A stretch of 64,000 nucleotides of DNA from Ceratopteris richardii (Eukaryota > Streptophyta > Polypodiopsida > Polypodiales > Pteridaceae). Location of the stretch: positions 202,341,153-202,405,152 of the forward strand of contig CM035407.1 in assembly GCA_020310875.1 (NCBI GenBank), given 5' to 3'. A program made the translations under genes and the position numbers. Position 1 is the first letter of the stretch. Each line of letters starts with the position of its first letter. The notes under the pieces were generated by a model. It saw nothing but the letters and a program-made list of their open reading frames with translations. It made no database searches and was not told the origin of the DNA. Of this stretch, positions 12,767 through 25,200 are shown in pieces.

Positions 12767-13929
12767 TATGTAAATCTAGCAACACTAAAATCCCATGGAT
12801 TCACTGGAGGAGTCATAACAATCACAAGGGTCATATATTAGAGTCTTCCTCAAAAGATGATAGCTAGTATTTTAACTTCAAAATTTCAGCTATATGGGCT
12901 AATATATGAAGAATAGAGGCAATGATACCTACAACAACTACGCAAAAGGCATGTGCTTACAAGCCATGAAAAGAAAAGTTGACACCAAGGAGAAAGAAGC
13001 TTACTCAGGCTCTTGTTGAAGTATCCAATTCATTATTAGAAGGATGGGAAGATATTGTACATGCCTTTGGATCTTTATGAACAATGACAAAATACAATAA
13101 AGATATAGATGGTGCTTGCAAGGCTACAATAAAAGCTAAACCAACAAAACAAGAACTAAGAAAAATGCAAACAATACGAGAGGGGGCAACACCTTTCAAA
13201 GGAAAACATTTATCTCCATGCCCATCCTTCAATAAGAGTGTTGTACCAACCCATTCTACAAACTTAGAATTTGACTCATCACAACGAGCCATCTCATCCT
13301 ATATGAGATTTTAAGATCAATATGCAAAACTTATGTGTGCAAACAAATTTGTTAAATTTTTCAATGACATTTAGTTGTTTGTCTATTTTTCAGAATATTA
13401 GGTACCATCAGGGAGGAATGCATATGGAAATCTTGTAGATCTTCGTGCTCCTTACATCTCTTCATTAGATTGGGAGTCACTTGACCAATCAACAGTTTTA
13501 AGTTTTTTGTGCAAGATGGAGGATGACATGCAAGGGCCAATGTCAACAAGCCAACTTTCTTGAAGGATTAAGATTCCATGGTTTTTACCTCTTCATGTTT
13601 TTTATAGCATGTTTTAAAAACATTTTATTACAAAAAAAAAACAATGTGGTTGAATAGGAGCGTTTCAATTATGGAGATTGATGATGTTTTAGGTAGGAAT
13701 GGTATAGCAAAGAAGTTCAAAAACTAGGTGACATCATTTTATGTAAAGTTAGTCCGAATTCTCTTTCAATTTCATATTAGATATCTTGATAGTCTCTAGT
13801 GTTAGGATATGACTACAAAAGGTGGGAAAAAAATCTTGGACTCTAGATATCCTTGGATTCAGAGGAGAACTATCCAGAATTTGAGTTAGAATTACGGATG
13901 CATCCATATTTTCAACCTAGGAAAATAAT
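12767..13929. other. Unassigned AT-rich sequence between A and F
   Basis: About 1.16 kb between the 3' LTR of A and the Copia fragment F. It contains only short overlapping open frames on both strands (for example around 13005-13314) with no motif I recognise. There is an A-run near 13630. It matches none of the other elements in this window by eye. It may be older flanking DNA or an eroded repeat. Confidence 0.4.
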
Positions 13930-15187
13930 TGTTATTTGACATGCTGCTCACTGGTCCTATTGAGAAGCATATTGCTGATTTTAAGGCTGATTTTCATGCC
14001 TCATTTGAGATGTCTGATTTGGGGTATTTGCATCACTATTTGGGCATTCAGTTTATGCAAGTTGATGGTGGAATGGTGTTGTGTCAAACGAAATATATTG
14101 ACACACTATTGCAACGTTTTGGCCTTGAAGACTATAAACCTATTGCCACTCCTATGGAGACAGGTTTATGATTGAGTCTTCATGATGCTGGAGATGCATT
14201 TGATGTTGTTCTCTATCAGTAGGCTGTTGAATGCTTGATTTACTTATGCATTACTCAGCCAGATATTCAGTTTGTTGTCTCACAGATGAGCAAGTTTATG
14301 CATTGCCCAGGAGTCAAGCATTGGCAGGCAGTTAAGTGCATCTTTTGCTATTTGAGTGGTACTCGGCTACTTGGGTTGTTTTATCCCAAGGGGGGATCAC
14401 TACCGCCAGATTTGCATGCTTTTTCTGACTCTGATTGGGCTGGTTGCTATGACACTCGTGTGTCCACTAGTGGCTTTTGCTTCATGCTTGGTAGCTCATG
14501 TATATCTTGGTTGAGCAAGAAGCAGCCTACTGTGGCCACTTCCAGTTGTTAGGCTGAGTATAGGGCAGCTTTCACAGCTACTGTTGAGTGTATGTGGCTC
14601 AGATGCCTTATGGCTAATTTGGGTGTTGGTCAGACTTCTGCCACCACCATCTTCACTGACAGTCAGAGCGCATTGGCAGTTGTGAGGAACCCTGTGTTCC
14701 ATGCTCGCACTAAGCACATTGAGGTGCATTATCACTATGTCAGGGAGAGGTTCTTTGCTGGGGAGATCAGCTTGGCATATGTGCCCACGCAGGAGAACAT
14801 TACATACCTTTTCACGAAGGCTCTACCTAGGGAGAAGTTTGAAGCTTTCCGCAAAGATTTGGGCTTACTTCCTTTTGTGGAGTGATTTCCACATAGCTTG
14901 GCACTTTCTTATACATGAGTGCCAACTCATTGTTCATCGCATCACTCCCAGGGGGGATTTGTTGATATATTAGGTAGTGATGTGTGTGAACACACTAGGG
15001 CTGCCAGGGCACTTTTTTCCCTCTTTAGGATGTTTTTTCCCCCGGCTTGTATATACGCCTATTGCCCTAATGGGCTACTTATCTTTGTACATTCTCTAGT
15101 AATACATTCAGTATTGTGTGCTGTGCTCCAAGCTTCTTCTTCTTCCTTGTGTTGTTCGTGTGCTTCTACAGATGTCTAACTCCAACA
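13930..15187 (+). mobile_element. Element F: 3' fragment of a Ty1/Copia element
   Basis: A partial Copia element that starts within reverse transcriptase near the catalytic block and keeps RNase H, polypurine tract and 3' LTR. Blocks seen: M-S-D-L-G-Y-L-H-H-Y-L-G-I (near 14010), T-Q-P-D-I-Q-F-V-V-S-Q-M-S-K-F-M-H, S-D-S-D-W-A-G, and F-H-A-R-T-K-H-I-E-V-H-Y-H near 14697. The coding part has a few breaks. No 5' LTR is seen, so it cannot be dated. It abuts the broken end of element C's third ORF at 15188, which suggests that it inserted into C. Confidence 0.88.
14960..15187 (+). mobile_element. Element F 3' LTR
   Basis: A short LTR of 228 bp, beginning TGTTGATATA and ending ACTCCAACA, preceded by a purine tract near 14950-14958 (aggggggat). 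The terminal TGTTG...CAACA inverted repeat fixes the borders. Element C sequence resumes at 15188 on the opposite strand. Confidence 0.85.
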
Positions 15188-17513
15188 ACTGGGAGATATT
15201 TGACATGAGCATGCCACACATATACAACATTGATGGATGGGGTGGTGCTCATATCATAGACTAGATCAAGGTTGCCTTCATTGAAGCCGAGGGCTGAGAG
15301 GTGAGGTTCTTTAACATTTTTGAATGTGCAAAATGTGACAAGCATGAGTTCAGATATTTTGAGGCCCATCTGTGCCATTATGTCTGGTACATTCTTGAAC
15401 CTAATGCCCCAATGCCGAATGGTGGAAATCATATATGCCACTGTTGCTAGACCATGCGCGGGTGCCAGATATACACAGTTGAGCCATTTGTCACATCCTT
15501 TGACGTTCTTCATTGTGTGAGTGAACTCAAGCCATGATCTTCATCGAGAAACAGGACAGTAGTAGGGGTTATACTTAATATACAAGGGCATGATGTTCCA
15601 TATGTGCACCATCTCTATGTATGTTTCAAGTAACCATATTCTCCATGTAGGTTATCTTGAGATTGTCTGTTTGTTGGGCATATAGCATTTCCTCGAGGTG
15701 TTGTTGTGCCTGTGTATCTAGTAGGGGGGATTGGCCACCAATTCCTCATATTGTCTTTGTAATGCATCATAATTATGTTGTAGTTGCCTCTTGTCCTTCT
15801 CCATGTTTGCAAGTCGTTCTTGTAATGTCTCATGGACTCTGAACAGGTTCGTATGTTGTGCATCTAAATGCTAGTAATTCTGCTGTAAGTGAGACACACA
15901 TTGATATAAAGTGTTGAATACATTATTTATAGGTGTGGATGCTGGGAAGGTTTGGAATGTAGGGGGATAGGGAGGGGGGAAAGGGGTGGTGAATGCTGTG
16001 GTGAGAAGTGGTGATGTTGGTGGTGGGGGAATAGGGGATTGTGGAAATATGGGGGGGGGGGGGGAGAGGTGCAATTGTGGGTGATATGTCCAGTAGATCG
16101 TGCGTGGATGTAGATGTGGGAGTTACCATATACATGGGAATGGTAGGTGTGGTGACTATGGTGAAAGTATACAATGGTGTGCCTAGTGATGCCTGTGAGC
16201 CTCCTAGATGTGTGGCAGGGGAAATGGGATTCCTTGTAACCATGGTTAGGGCCCTATCTCCTGTGGTGATAGTTACAATGGTAGTGGTGTCAGATTGTGA
16301 AAGTTGTGAGGGTTGACCCTTGTCATGTGCTTCACTAAGAAACCGTGGCAGTGGTAGTAGATACAATGGTTGTCGTGGTGTGAGGTGAGGGGGGTGGAGT
16401 TGGGGGGGAGGTTGGTAAGGGTGAGGATGGGGGTGCACTTGACTCGTGGGGTTCTTCAGTATGTTGAGTGGAGTGTGCCATGGCGGAGGTTGTGAAAGTG
16501 GTGCCTAGTGGTTCTAATACTATAATATGTATATGCTTTCCTGATCTTGGAGGGCATCTCCCACGTCTTCATTCGAGTCTCTGAGAGTGGGAAAGGGCGG
16601 TGTGAATAGCTTCGGGTACTCCCAATGCATCAATGAGCATGTCAAGGGAAGCTATGAATTGGTCATCCACACCTTCTTCTTCAAATATCTGGTTCATTTG
16701 GGCTTTCCAAGATGCCAAGGATAGTCTATGCTGTTCTTGAACTAGGTTCATAGTATCATACAGTCTCTTTATTTGTGTTGTGTATGCTGGGGCTCCCACG
16801 AGTTCCGGTATAACATGTTGCTCATATTCATGCTCCTCTTCATCAGGTGGTCCTTCCTATTCTTCATCTTGTTCTTCTTCTTCAGTCTCCCCCTCATCTT
16901 CCTCTACTTCGACAATGGCTTTTTGAGTTTGGTCGGGCCATTCCGTGACTGTTTGTTGTCCACTTAACTGCTCTGCTTTGATTTCCAGGTTGGCTGCATG
17001 ATCATTGTGGCTACTTCCTCATCAGTTAAGTCCTCAAGTGTGAAGTCGTGAAGGAACTCTAGATCTATGGGGATCGGTGGAAATATAAGCTTTGTCCCCT
17101 CTGCAATGTGCCTTGGTAATCAAATGGTGAAGGGTCGTACTCGTCTTTGGGGTGGCGGGGTCATGTCGGGTGTCAGTACGGCGCCCCTAGCCTGTGCATA
17201 GGGCACCTAAACAGCTCCTCTCATTTTCTTTGATGGGATTCTGCAGCTGATGCTCTTCGCTAAAATTCTTGCACCCTAGTCCAAATGAGTGCCCTTTGAA
17301 TTGGCACATCATATGCGAGGCACCAATACACGATTCTAGTAAGTGCACAACATCCATATAGCACTGAATTTTGTTTCTTATACCAGCGTTGATGTGCCAG
17401 ATGGATCTGGTCGATAATCCAATGTGACATGTTGATTGTCAGGTTCAACGTGTCTACCAAGTATAAGCTAAACCAGATCTTCTTGGGCGGCATTGTCAAT
17501 CTTTCTTGGGCTG
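15188..17513 (-). mobile_element. Element C, left segment: third ORF remainder
   Basis: Minus-strand continuation of element C beyond the insertion point of B. It encodes decayed middle and C-terminal parts of the third ORF: the I-W-F-S-L-Y-L and C-C-A-L-T-R-I-V-Y segments near 17330-17500, a Q-I-K-R-L-Y block near 16700-16799, a Pro/Ser/Thr-rich tract near 15920-16440 with a G-run near 16051-16063 on the plus strand, and the D-M-S-T-T-P-S-I-N-V block near 15240. Each aligns with the matching part of A and B. The 3' LTR of C is not visible; the segment ends against element F. Confidence 0.85.
17509..17513. repeat. Target-site duplication GGCTG, left copy, of element B
   Basis: GGCTG directly before the 5' LTR of B is repeated at 40522-40526 directly after its 3' LTR. 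The flanking sequence on both sides is the third ORF of element C, which reads across the insertion point. This proves that B inserted into C. Confidence 0.95.
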
Positions 17514-18091
17514 TGTTGACAGGATGCGGGAAGAAGCAAGTATGGACACACATGCAGATCTAGCACTGAGGCAACCCTTCATTTTTTTCAAAAACCCTCA
17601 CATCATTTTAAAGTGATTCTCATCACTACAAACCCTTGTAAATATCATTTCACCTTTTTGTAGCTCCATTTTGTACAAGCCGAGGAGTCCTCGAGCTTGG
17701 GGAGCCTTAGATGTAGTCGCCGGTCAATTTTCATAATTTTTAGATCTCGTTTGGGCCCTCAAACAAGCCCCGGGACCTAATTTTTAACTAGGCCGGACAC
17801 TAGGTCTGGACACGGCCAAAGCTAGTCAAAAACTATAAATAGAGCTAGAGAGCTCATTTTTAGGGAGCTTCTTGTAATTTGAGCTTGTACGAGAACTTTC
17901 TTGCAATAGAAGTGATTCCATTGTCATACTCTCTTTGTTCTTGCCGTGTGTGCGCGTGTGTGTGTATGTGTGTGCATGCTTGTGTGCTTCTCACTCACGC
18001 ACTTGTGCCGCCACTTGCTCGAGGTCTTCATACCATCCTCACGTCTTCCCGGATTGACATTAAAGGAGGTGCTACTCATCACTGAGTTACA
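17514..18091 (+). mobile_element. Element B 5' LTR
   Basis: This 578-bp LTR runs from TGTTGACAGG to GAGTTACA. It has a TATA box at 17834-17841 and a GT-rich run near 17945-17985. It differs from the 3' copy at about four positions, so insertion was recent. It is followed by the primer site after an 8-base gap. Confidence 0.95.
17834..17841 (+). promoter_or_regulatory. TATA box of element B 5' LTR
   Basis: TATAAATA, 320 bases into the LTR and conserved with A. Transcription of the element would be expected to start a few tens of bases downstream. Confidence 0.65.
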
Positions 18092-18099
18092 CCAAATTT

Positions 18100-18117
18100 T
18101 GGCGCCGTTGCCGGGGA
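18100..18117 (+). other. Primer-binding site, tRNA-Asp, element B
   Basis: TGGCGCCGTTGCCGGGGA is an exact 18-nt complement of the 3' end of plant tRNA-Asp(GUC), including the CCA tail. Several plant Tat/Athila-type Gypsy elements use this primer. It starts 9 bases after the LTR end. Confidence 0.92.
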
Positions 18118-19728
18118 TCGAGCTTTGAGGACGAGCGTGTGATGGTAAGACGTAGAGAGGACGCGTTGGAATGGTAAGTAGTAGGTAAATTTCTGATTTT
18201 TCTCCATCTCCATTTTCATCTTCACCTCCTTCTCCATCTCCACCTCCACCTCCTTCCCCACTACATATCCCCTCTTCCTCTTCATTCCCTCATTTGTTGT
18301 GTGCGAGTTTGAGAGAGAGCGATTGTGCGTGCTTGTTTTTGTGTGTTTTTTTTTGCATGTTTCTTGCAGGTGGCAGCTCCATCATCATCTCCAGCCAGCT
18401 CAGCAGGTACAGAAATTGTCTGCACAGTCCCCGAGGCGTTGAGCTCGAGCTATCGCGACACTCCGAAAATTTCACCTTCTCACGATTCTGAGTGCACCAC
18501 GACACTGCGCAGGCCTAGAGCTCCTAGGAACCCTAGATAGAACAGAAAAATTCACCATATCCCGAGCTATCGCGACACTTCGAGTATCGCGACACTCCCC
18601 ACCTATCGCGACACTCCGAGGTATCGCGACACTTCGAGGTATCGCGACACCCCCAGCTATCGCGACACTCCGAGGTATCTCGACACTCCCCAGCTATCGC
18701 GACACTCCCAGCTATCGCGACACTCCCACCTATCGCGACACTCCCGACCTATCGCGACACTCCCCAGCTATCGCGACACTCCCAGCTATCACGACACTCC
18801 CAGCTATCGCGACACTCCCACCTATCGCGACACTCCCGACCTATCGCGACACTCCCACCTATCGCGACACCCCCAACTATCGCGACACTCCCAGCTATCG
18901 CGACACTCCCACCTATCGCGACACTCCCACCTATCGCGACACTCCCACCTATCGCGACACTCCCAGCTATCGCGACACTCCCAGCTATCGCGACACCCCG
19001 ACCCGACCTATCGCGATACACGGCCATTAACGCATGAAAATTGAGAGTTAATTTTTGAGTGATTGAAAGGGTAGTTGAGCTTGATTTTAGACATATTGGT
19101 ATAACTTAGAACCTTGGAAGTGGGCAAAAGGCCTAGAAACCAGAGATAGGTGGAACTAAGTGATTCTCAGAGTCAGGGGGTACAGTGAGCTACCCCAAGG
19201 GGATTAAAATTATTGAAGTGTGTCTTTCAAATACTTGTGGCAATAAATCTATACTAACTGGCGAGTTTTTGCAGGAACCTTGTGGGCACTCAAGGCAATC
19301 AAAGCAAGCTAGCAAGGGTGAGTACCAAGCTTGGGAGAAGGCTTCTTGGGCTTGCGTAGCTGTCTGGTCAACCAGCTAATTGAGGTTGGAAGATCTCATA
19401 ACCCTCCTTTGTCAATTCCTAGCCTAGGCTAAGTACGACTTAGGTGTGGTAATTAATTAGGGCAACGTTAGGCACAAATCAAGTCCAAGAGCATTAAGCA
19501 ACCAAGTGCAAGAAGTAAATAGGTCGTAAGTGCGAAACCCTAAGGGACAAAAGGTAAACGGGAATCGATCACTCGTCAAGTGCTGAAATTCACTTAAGTA
19601 CTCCTGACGACGCAATTTCAGACAAGACCATAAACCTAATATTCAACTAAAAAGAACAAAGTGATTGGTGCAAAATCAACCTGCTACGAGAGCGTGCTTG
19701 GGTTCCAGGGGGTAAATAAATCAGGCAT
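18118..19728 (+). other. Element B untranslated leader
   Basis: About 1.6 kb between the primer site and the gag ATG at 19729. It contains a pyrimidine-rich tract ending TTCTTGCAG (18361-18369), a donor-like AGCAG/GTACAG with its GT at 18407-18408, and an 18-bp minisatellite at 18565-19018. From about 19260 onward it is conserved with the leader of C (57640-58090). No substantial coding frame is present apart from frames that read the minisatellite. Confidence 0.7.
18565..19018 (+). repeat. 18-bp minisatellite in element B leader
   Basis: About 25 contiguous copies of a unit close to GCTATCGCGACACTCCCA, with occasional 17- to 19-bp variants. An isolated unit lies upstream near 18449. Each unit carries the palindrome TCGCGA. 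There are no unique spacers, so it is not CRISPR-like. Element C has a different but comparable array at the same place (58783-59279). Confidence 0.93.
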
Positions 19729-21052
19729 ATGAACCTTAGATCAGGTAGACACTTAGGCCGAGACAGACAAAGCCTCAGATCTTCTGAAGCTAGTGTCAAT
19801 CACACTGCCAGGTCTTGGGCCCAGCAATTGAGTGATTACCCATACACTCCCAGATCAGAAACAAGTGATTCTGAGAGGTCCTATCACATGGAGAGATCAG
19901 TAGGTAGTTCAGGGTTGGCTTACCTAGAGAAGCCAGAAGGGCCTTATAAGACGCAATTGGAATATATCAGGACGAATCGTCTAGGTGCTCGCATCTACGA
20001 AGACGGGCTGAGAAGATCGGTGGTCCAGATTAAGAACCCCGATCAACCCCATGGATTAGACCACCCAGTAGTCAAGTTTGAGAATGGAGCATACCTAGAT
20101 AAAGAGGGGACTATTTATGTAGTCACCACTCTTCCTGATAGAACTGATGAGTTTGGAAATGTGATTGCGGAGACCGACATGGGGGATATAGAGCAAGGGA
20201 ACTTAGAGAGAGAGCCAAGAACTCCCCGTGGTAAATCTGTCTTGACCAGAATCCTGACCCCAGAGTGGATTCCACAGGATAATAAAAGCATAGACCTGCT
20301 TTTAAACCGAGAAACCGATGAGGCTTTTCGGAGATATAAATCTTCTCAACCTCAGGAAGTGAGTGCCCTCACAATCTATGAGTTTAAAGATCCTGATAGC
20401 CCAGGCCAAGTAACCTACCTAGACAATGCATCAGAGAGAATCTTCGTGGTCACTGAGCATGGCAGACATGCCTACACATGGAAGGGTGAATTTGTTTTTC
20501 CCCAACCTCCTCGGACTAATGTGTCTTACAGTCACCAAGGAGCTGGGACCTCCCAAGCTCACGGAGCTCAAAGAGATAGAAGCAGAGACAAACCTGAGGT
20601 AAGTTTTGCCAACTCCCTAGGACGAGAAAGAACGGGAACAGAAAGGAATAGAGTGGAACCTGAGAGACATAGAACCCCATGGAATCAAAGGAATATTGAT
20701 GATTTTCCTTTGCCAAGACCAAGAGAACACACCAGGACCCTGCGACCAACTCAACTGGTGAAGTCCATGAAGAACTATTTCGATGGCACGGGGGACCCTT
20801 ATGACCATGTGGCAGAATTTCGACAAGTGTTGAAAGCTGAACAGGTGGAGGACCTATTCACTCAATATAATGCTTTCGGTCTAACCCTTAGGAACACTGC
20901 CCTTACGTGGTTCCAACCACTGAATGAGAGGCATTTCAGAAACATAGACCAACTCTTAGAGGCATTTATTGTCGAGTTCTCTAAGAGTGGAATCAGGCAT
21001 AACACCTCCTCACTAATTCATAGCTTCAAACAAACACCTCAAGAGACGGTCA
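19729..21052 (+). CDS. Element B gag, N-terminal part (before Copia E)
   Basis: The start ATG at 19729 follows the leader and begins M-N-L-R-S-G-R. The first 300 residues are a family-specific region rich in charged and polar residues. The capsid core with T-R-T-L-R-P-T-Q-L-V-K-S and the A-L-T-W-F block follows near 20730-20920. The reading is cut at 21052 by the Copia element E and resumes after 27519, the GGTCA duplication marking both sides. The same N-terminal region is found in C near 57635-56770 on the minus strand. Gag would form the particle that packages the element RNA. Confidence 0.88.
21048..21052. repeat. Target-site duplication GGTCA, left copy, of element E
   Basis: GGTCA before the 5' LTR of E is repeated at 27520-27524 after its 3' LTR. 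Both lie within B's gag. Confidence 0.95.
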
Positions 21053-22065
21053 TGTTGGAGCTTCACTCACTAATTAGGCATGCATATATGAAGACATATG
21101 GAGACTTATGATGGAGGAAAGAAGAAGTGAAGAAAAGACCTACAGAAAATCAAGCCTAAGTGAAGGGACAATTTCACTATTGTAAATTAGTGCAAAATTA
21201 GAGTCTAGATTTGTATTTGATCTTTAGAACTTACGAGTTCAAGTCAGAAAGGATGTAAAATTTAGGTATATAAGTTAATTTGAGTCAGGAACATGTAAGA
21301 GAGAACTCAATTTTGTAGTTTGAGGTAGTAGAGAAAAGTCGTGTAATTTCTGAGAGAGATGGTGAGAGAAAACTTCTGAGTCTGATAGAGTTTTCCATGG
21401 CTGTGAGCAAAATTAGGCCAAGCCATTTTGTATACACCTTCTCTGATAATCAACACATGTTTGTGTAGAAGCATTGTGTCTAATTCCTATTGTACATTGA
21501 GTCTCAAGTCATTTCATATGACTATGAAAGTTAGTTGACAGTTATGACTTTTCTGGCGCACATTTGACTGATCTTCTTAAGGTCAGATCTCGAAGCATGG
21601 TGTAAAGTTTTTGGTAAGTGATAGCTCGTTGGAAAGCTATAATCCTCAACTACATTTGGTCAAAAGATCTTTGAGAAACGGGACGCGTACTCAGAGAAAT
21701 CAGTTTAAGAATGAAGGTATGTCAAATCGATGAAGTACTTTTTCAGTTTTCAGACATAGTGTAAAGATTGGTACAAAATCAGAGGATTGTGAAGTTATTG
21801 CTTGAAAGTTTTGTTTGTTATGTGTTGCTTAACACTAGCAAGAACTTTTCTTAGCAAGAAATCAAAAGATTTGGCAAAGATTAAGCTAATACAGGTCAGA
21901 TTGAAGGATTGAAGAAAAGGCGCAGATTTCTGTGAAGTGAAATTTTGATTTTCACTAAGTTCAGAGATGAAGACTCATAATGTGAGTGTTGCTAAGCTAA
22001 TGGTGGTTATGGAGGTCTTCTAATACCACATTAGTTTAGTTCTTGTGGTGTTTTACACACCAACA
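21053..22065 (+). mobile_element. Element E 5' LTR
   Basis: This 1013-bp LTR begins TGTTGGAGCT and ends ACACCAACA. It matches the 3' copy at 26507-27519 in length and, as far as I can read, at every base. A TATA-like TATATAA lies at 21267-21273. Confidence 0.95.
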
Positions 22066-22067
22066 AG

Positions 22068-22079
22068 TGGTATCAGAGC
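22068..22079 (+). other. Primer-binding site, initiator tRNA-Met, element E
   Basis: TGGTATCAGAGC, the standard plant Copia primer site complementary to the 3' end of initiator tRNA-Met, two bases after the LTR end. Confidence 0.93.
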
Positions 22080-22278
22080 AGATAAGGTCCTCGAGAATAA
22101 AAGGAGTGCAGATACAAGAAGATTTGAAGAGTTCTTTATCAAAGAAGGAGGAAGCTGAGGTGTTCAACAATCAAAGTCATCAGAAGAGTATTTCGAAGTT
22201 GCTCCCAAGAGTAAAGGTCTACAAAAGGTATCATTCTTTAACCTTACACTTACAGGTTGAAGCAGAAGCAAGGATACC

Positions 22279-25200
22279 ATGGCAGATCATGTGTCCATTG
22301 ACAAATTGGACAGAGATAACTATCCTGCTTGGGTAATGAGGATGGAGGCCTTACTTATGAGTAAGGACTTAATGGTATATGTGACAGGTGAAGAGGAGAA
22401 GCCTAAATTTGAAGATGAAAGTCATCCAAGGAAGGAAGAGCTAGAAGCTTTGAAGCTATGGCAGAAGAGAGATGCAAGTGCAAGAGCTTATATATACAAC
22501 ACTATTACAGATCACTTGTTGCCACATATCAGAGGTTTAGAAACAGCTGAAGATATTTGGAATGCTTTGGAAGACCACTTCCAAAACACTACTAAAGCTA
22601 GGAAAGCTAGCTTATGGTCAGAGTTTACCACATTCAAGAAAAAGCAAAGTCAAAGCATTAGTGATTATGTTACTAAGATGAAAGACTTGGCAGATAGCCT
22701 TGGATCTATTGATGAGGATATTGAAGATCATAGGTTGATAGCTCAATTACTTGCAGGATTAAGAGGTGATGAAAGGTGGAAGCCTTTTGTACTTTCAACA
22801 GAACTCTCATTAAACCATTATGTGCCAGAATTGAATCAATTACTTGGATTGATGCTTACATTTGAGCAAGACTTAAAGTCAGATGGAGACAAAGGTCAAA
22901 GTTCTGCAATGTATGTGAAGAATAAAAAGAAAGGAGATAAAGGCAAGGCAAAGGATGAAGAAGAGTCAACAACTCAAGCAAATTATGCAAGAGGAAGAGG
23001 TTTTGGCAGAGGCAAAGGTCGAGGTAATGGAAGAGGTAGAGGTAATCAGAACAATAACAAGAAGACATGTTGGATTTGTGGATTGAGTAATCATCTAGCA
23101 TATGATTGTTGGCACAATCAACAAGGAGCAAGCAAAAATCAGAACAACAATGGCAGAGGAAGAGGTGGAAGGTTTCAGAATCAATTTCAAAGAGGAAGAC
23201 ATAATTCAAGAGGAAGTTTTGGTAGAGGTGGTGGAAGAAATTGGAATCAGAATCAATCATATAACACCACATATTACAATTATGCAAATGATACACAGAA
23301 TGACAACCATACAACATTGATGATGAATTCAATTAGTTCATCAGAGAAGGAGGATCTCAAGGTATTCTATATTGACTCTGGTTGTTCAAATCATTTATCA
23401 GGTAATATAGAATTATTGTCAGAATTGGAAGAAGGAAATTCAAGTCATACAGTACAAACAGGTGACAATACAAAGCATAATGTGCATTCAATTGGAAAAG
23501 TGAAGTGCAGGAGTGGAGCTGATTTATTAACAAATGTTTTGTATGTTCCAACAATACCAAAGAATCTGATTAGTGTTGGACAAATAGTGGAAAAAGGTTT
23601 TCAAGTCAGATTTACAGATGAAGGGGTATTTGTTGAAGATCCAGAGGATGAATACAAACCCATTGTTTGTGGTAAGAAGGAAGGTAGACTTTTTACTCTC
23701 AAAGTGCAAATGTTGGTCAAGCCCTAATCACACATGGTGATGAAGTAATTACAGAGTTGGATCTTTGGCATAAAAGATTGGGACATTTCAATGAAAGAGG
23801 AATCAAAACTATGGTGGAAAATCAATCTGTATTGGGACTACCAAATGTGAAGAATCAACATATGATATACAAGTGTGAAGCTTGTCAGATGGGAAAAGCT
23901 CATAGACAACCATTCCAGAAGAAAGGTTTCAAGCATGATGGTTTGCTTGAACTCATACATACAGATGTATGGGGACCAACAAAAGAAGGTTCAATAAATG
24001 GATCTAGGTATTATGTTTTGTTTATTGATGATGCTACAAGGTGGATAACCCTTTATGTTCTAAAGGAAAGATCAGAAGTCTTTGGAGCCTTCAAACATTT
24101 TCATGCTTATGCAGAAAGAGTTACAGGTCACAAACTCAAGAGGCTAAGGTCTGATGGAGGGGGAGAATACTTCTCCCAAGAGTTTAATGATTATCTTTGG
24201 AATGCAGGTATCAAGAGAGAGATAACTTGTAGGTATACACCTCAACATAATGGGGTGGCAGAAAGGAGGAATAGAACATTGGTTGAATTTGCAAGAGCAA
24301 TGTTAAAAGAAAAGAATTGCCCTAATTATCTTTGGGCTGAGGCTGTAAATACAGCCACATACCTTGTGAATAGATTACCATGTGGAGCTTTGAATGGTAT
24401 GACCCCTTATGAAGCTTGGTGGGGTAAGAAACCAACACTTGACCATTGTAAAGTGTTTGGGTCAATTGCCTATGCTTATGTGCCATCACAACTCAGACAT
24501 AAGCTTGAACCAAAGGCAGAAAGATATGTGTTTATTGGGTATGATGAAAAGCAAATGGGTTATAGACTATGGAGTCCTTTAACTAAACATTTTATTGTTT
24601 CCAGAGATGTGACCTTTGATGAACAGAAGAGTTGGTATGCAGATAAAGAATGTGAGTTTGAAACATTTGAGGAAGAGATAAGAAGGAGTGCAAGAGGTAA
24701 ATCACATATGCAGATAGATGGAGATGAAGAACATATGCAAGCAAGCACATCAAGAGTTGGATCATATAGAAGGAATGAAGATGGACCAATATTTGATGAA
24801 GAAGTACATCCAGATAGACATGAAGTGTGTGAACCAAGAAGGTCAACCAGAATAAGGAATCAACCTACAAGGTATTCATATGACACTTCTTACTTGACTC
24901 AGAAAAATTATGCTTACATGGTTAAGGAAGATGAAGAACCTCAAAGCTATGATGAAGCAAAAGGTAAGAGACAATGGGAAGTAGCAATGAAGGAAGAATT
25001 TGATGCTCTTGAAGAGAACAAAACTTGGGAACTTGTCCCAAAGCCTAATGGTAAGAAAGTGATTGGAAACAAATGGGTTTACAAAGTTAAGAAGCATGCA
25101 GATGGAACTATAGCCAGATACAAAGCTAGATTGGTGGTTAAAGGCTATGCTCAAACATTTGGCATAGATTATGATGAGACATTCAGTCCTGTGGCAAAGA

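Noticed and set aside
13005-13314. Overlapping short open frames on both strands
   Set aside because: They overlap on opposite strands, have no recognisable motif and no support as a gene.
18565-19018. CRISPR-like array of short repeats
   Set aside because: Units are contiguous with no unique spacers, and the site is the leader of a plant LTR element. It is a minisatellite.
18749-19027. Minus-strand open frame with a repeated G-S-V-A-I unit
   Set aside because: It is the antisense reading of the 18-bp minisatellite; a period divisible by three keeps a frame open by chance.
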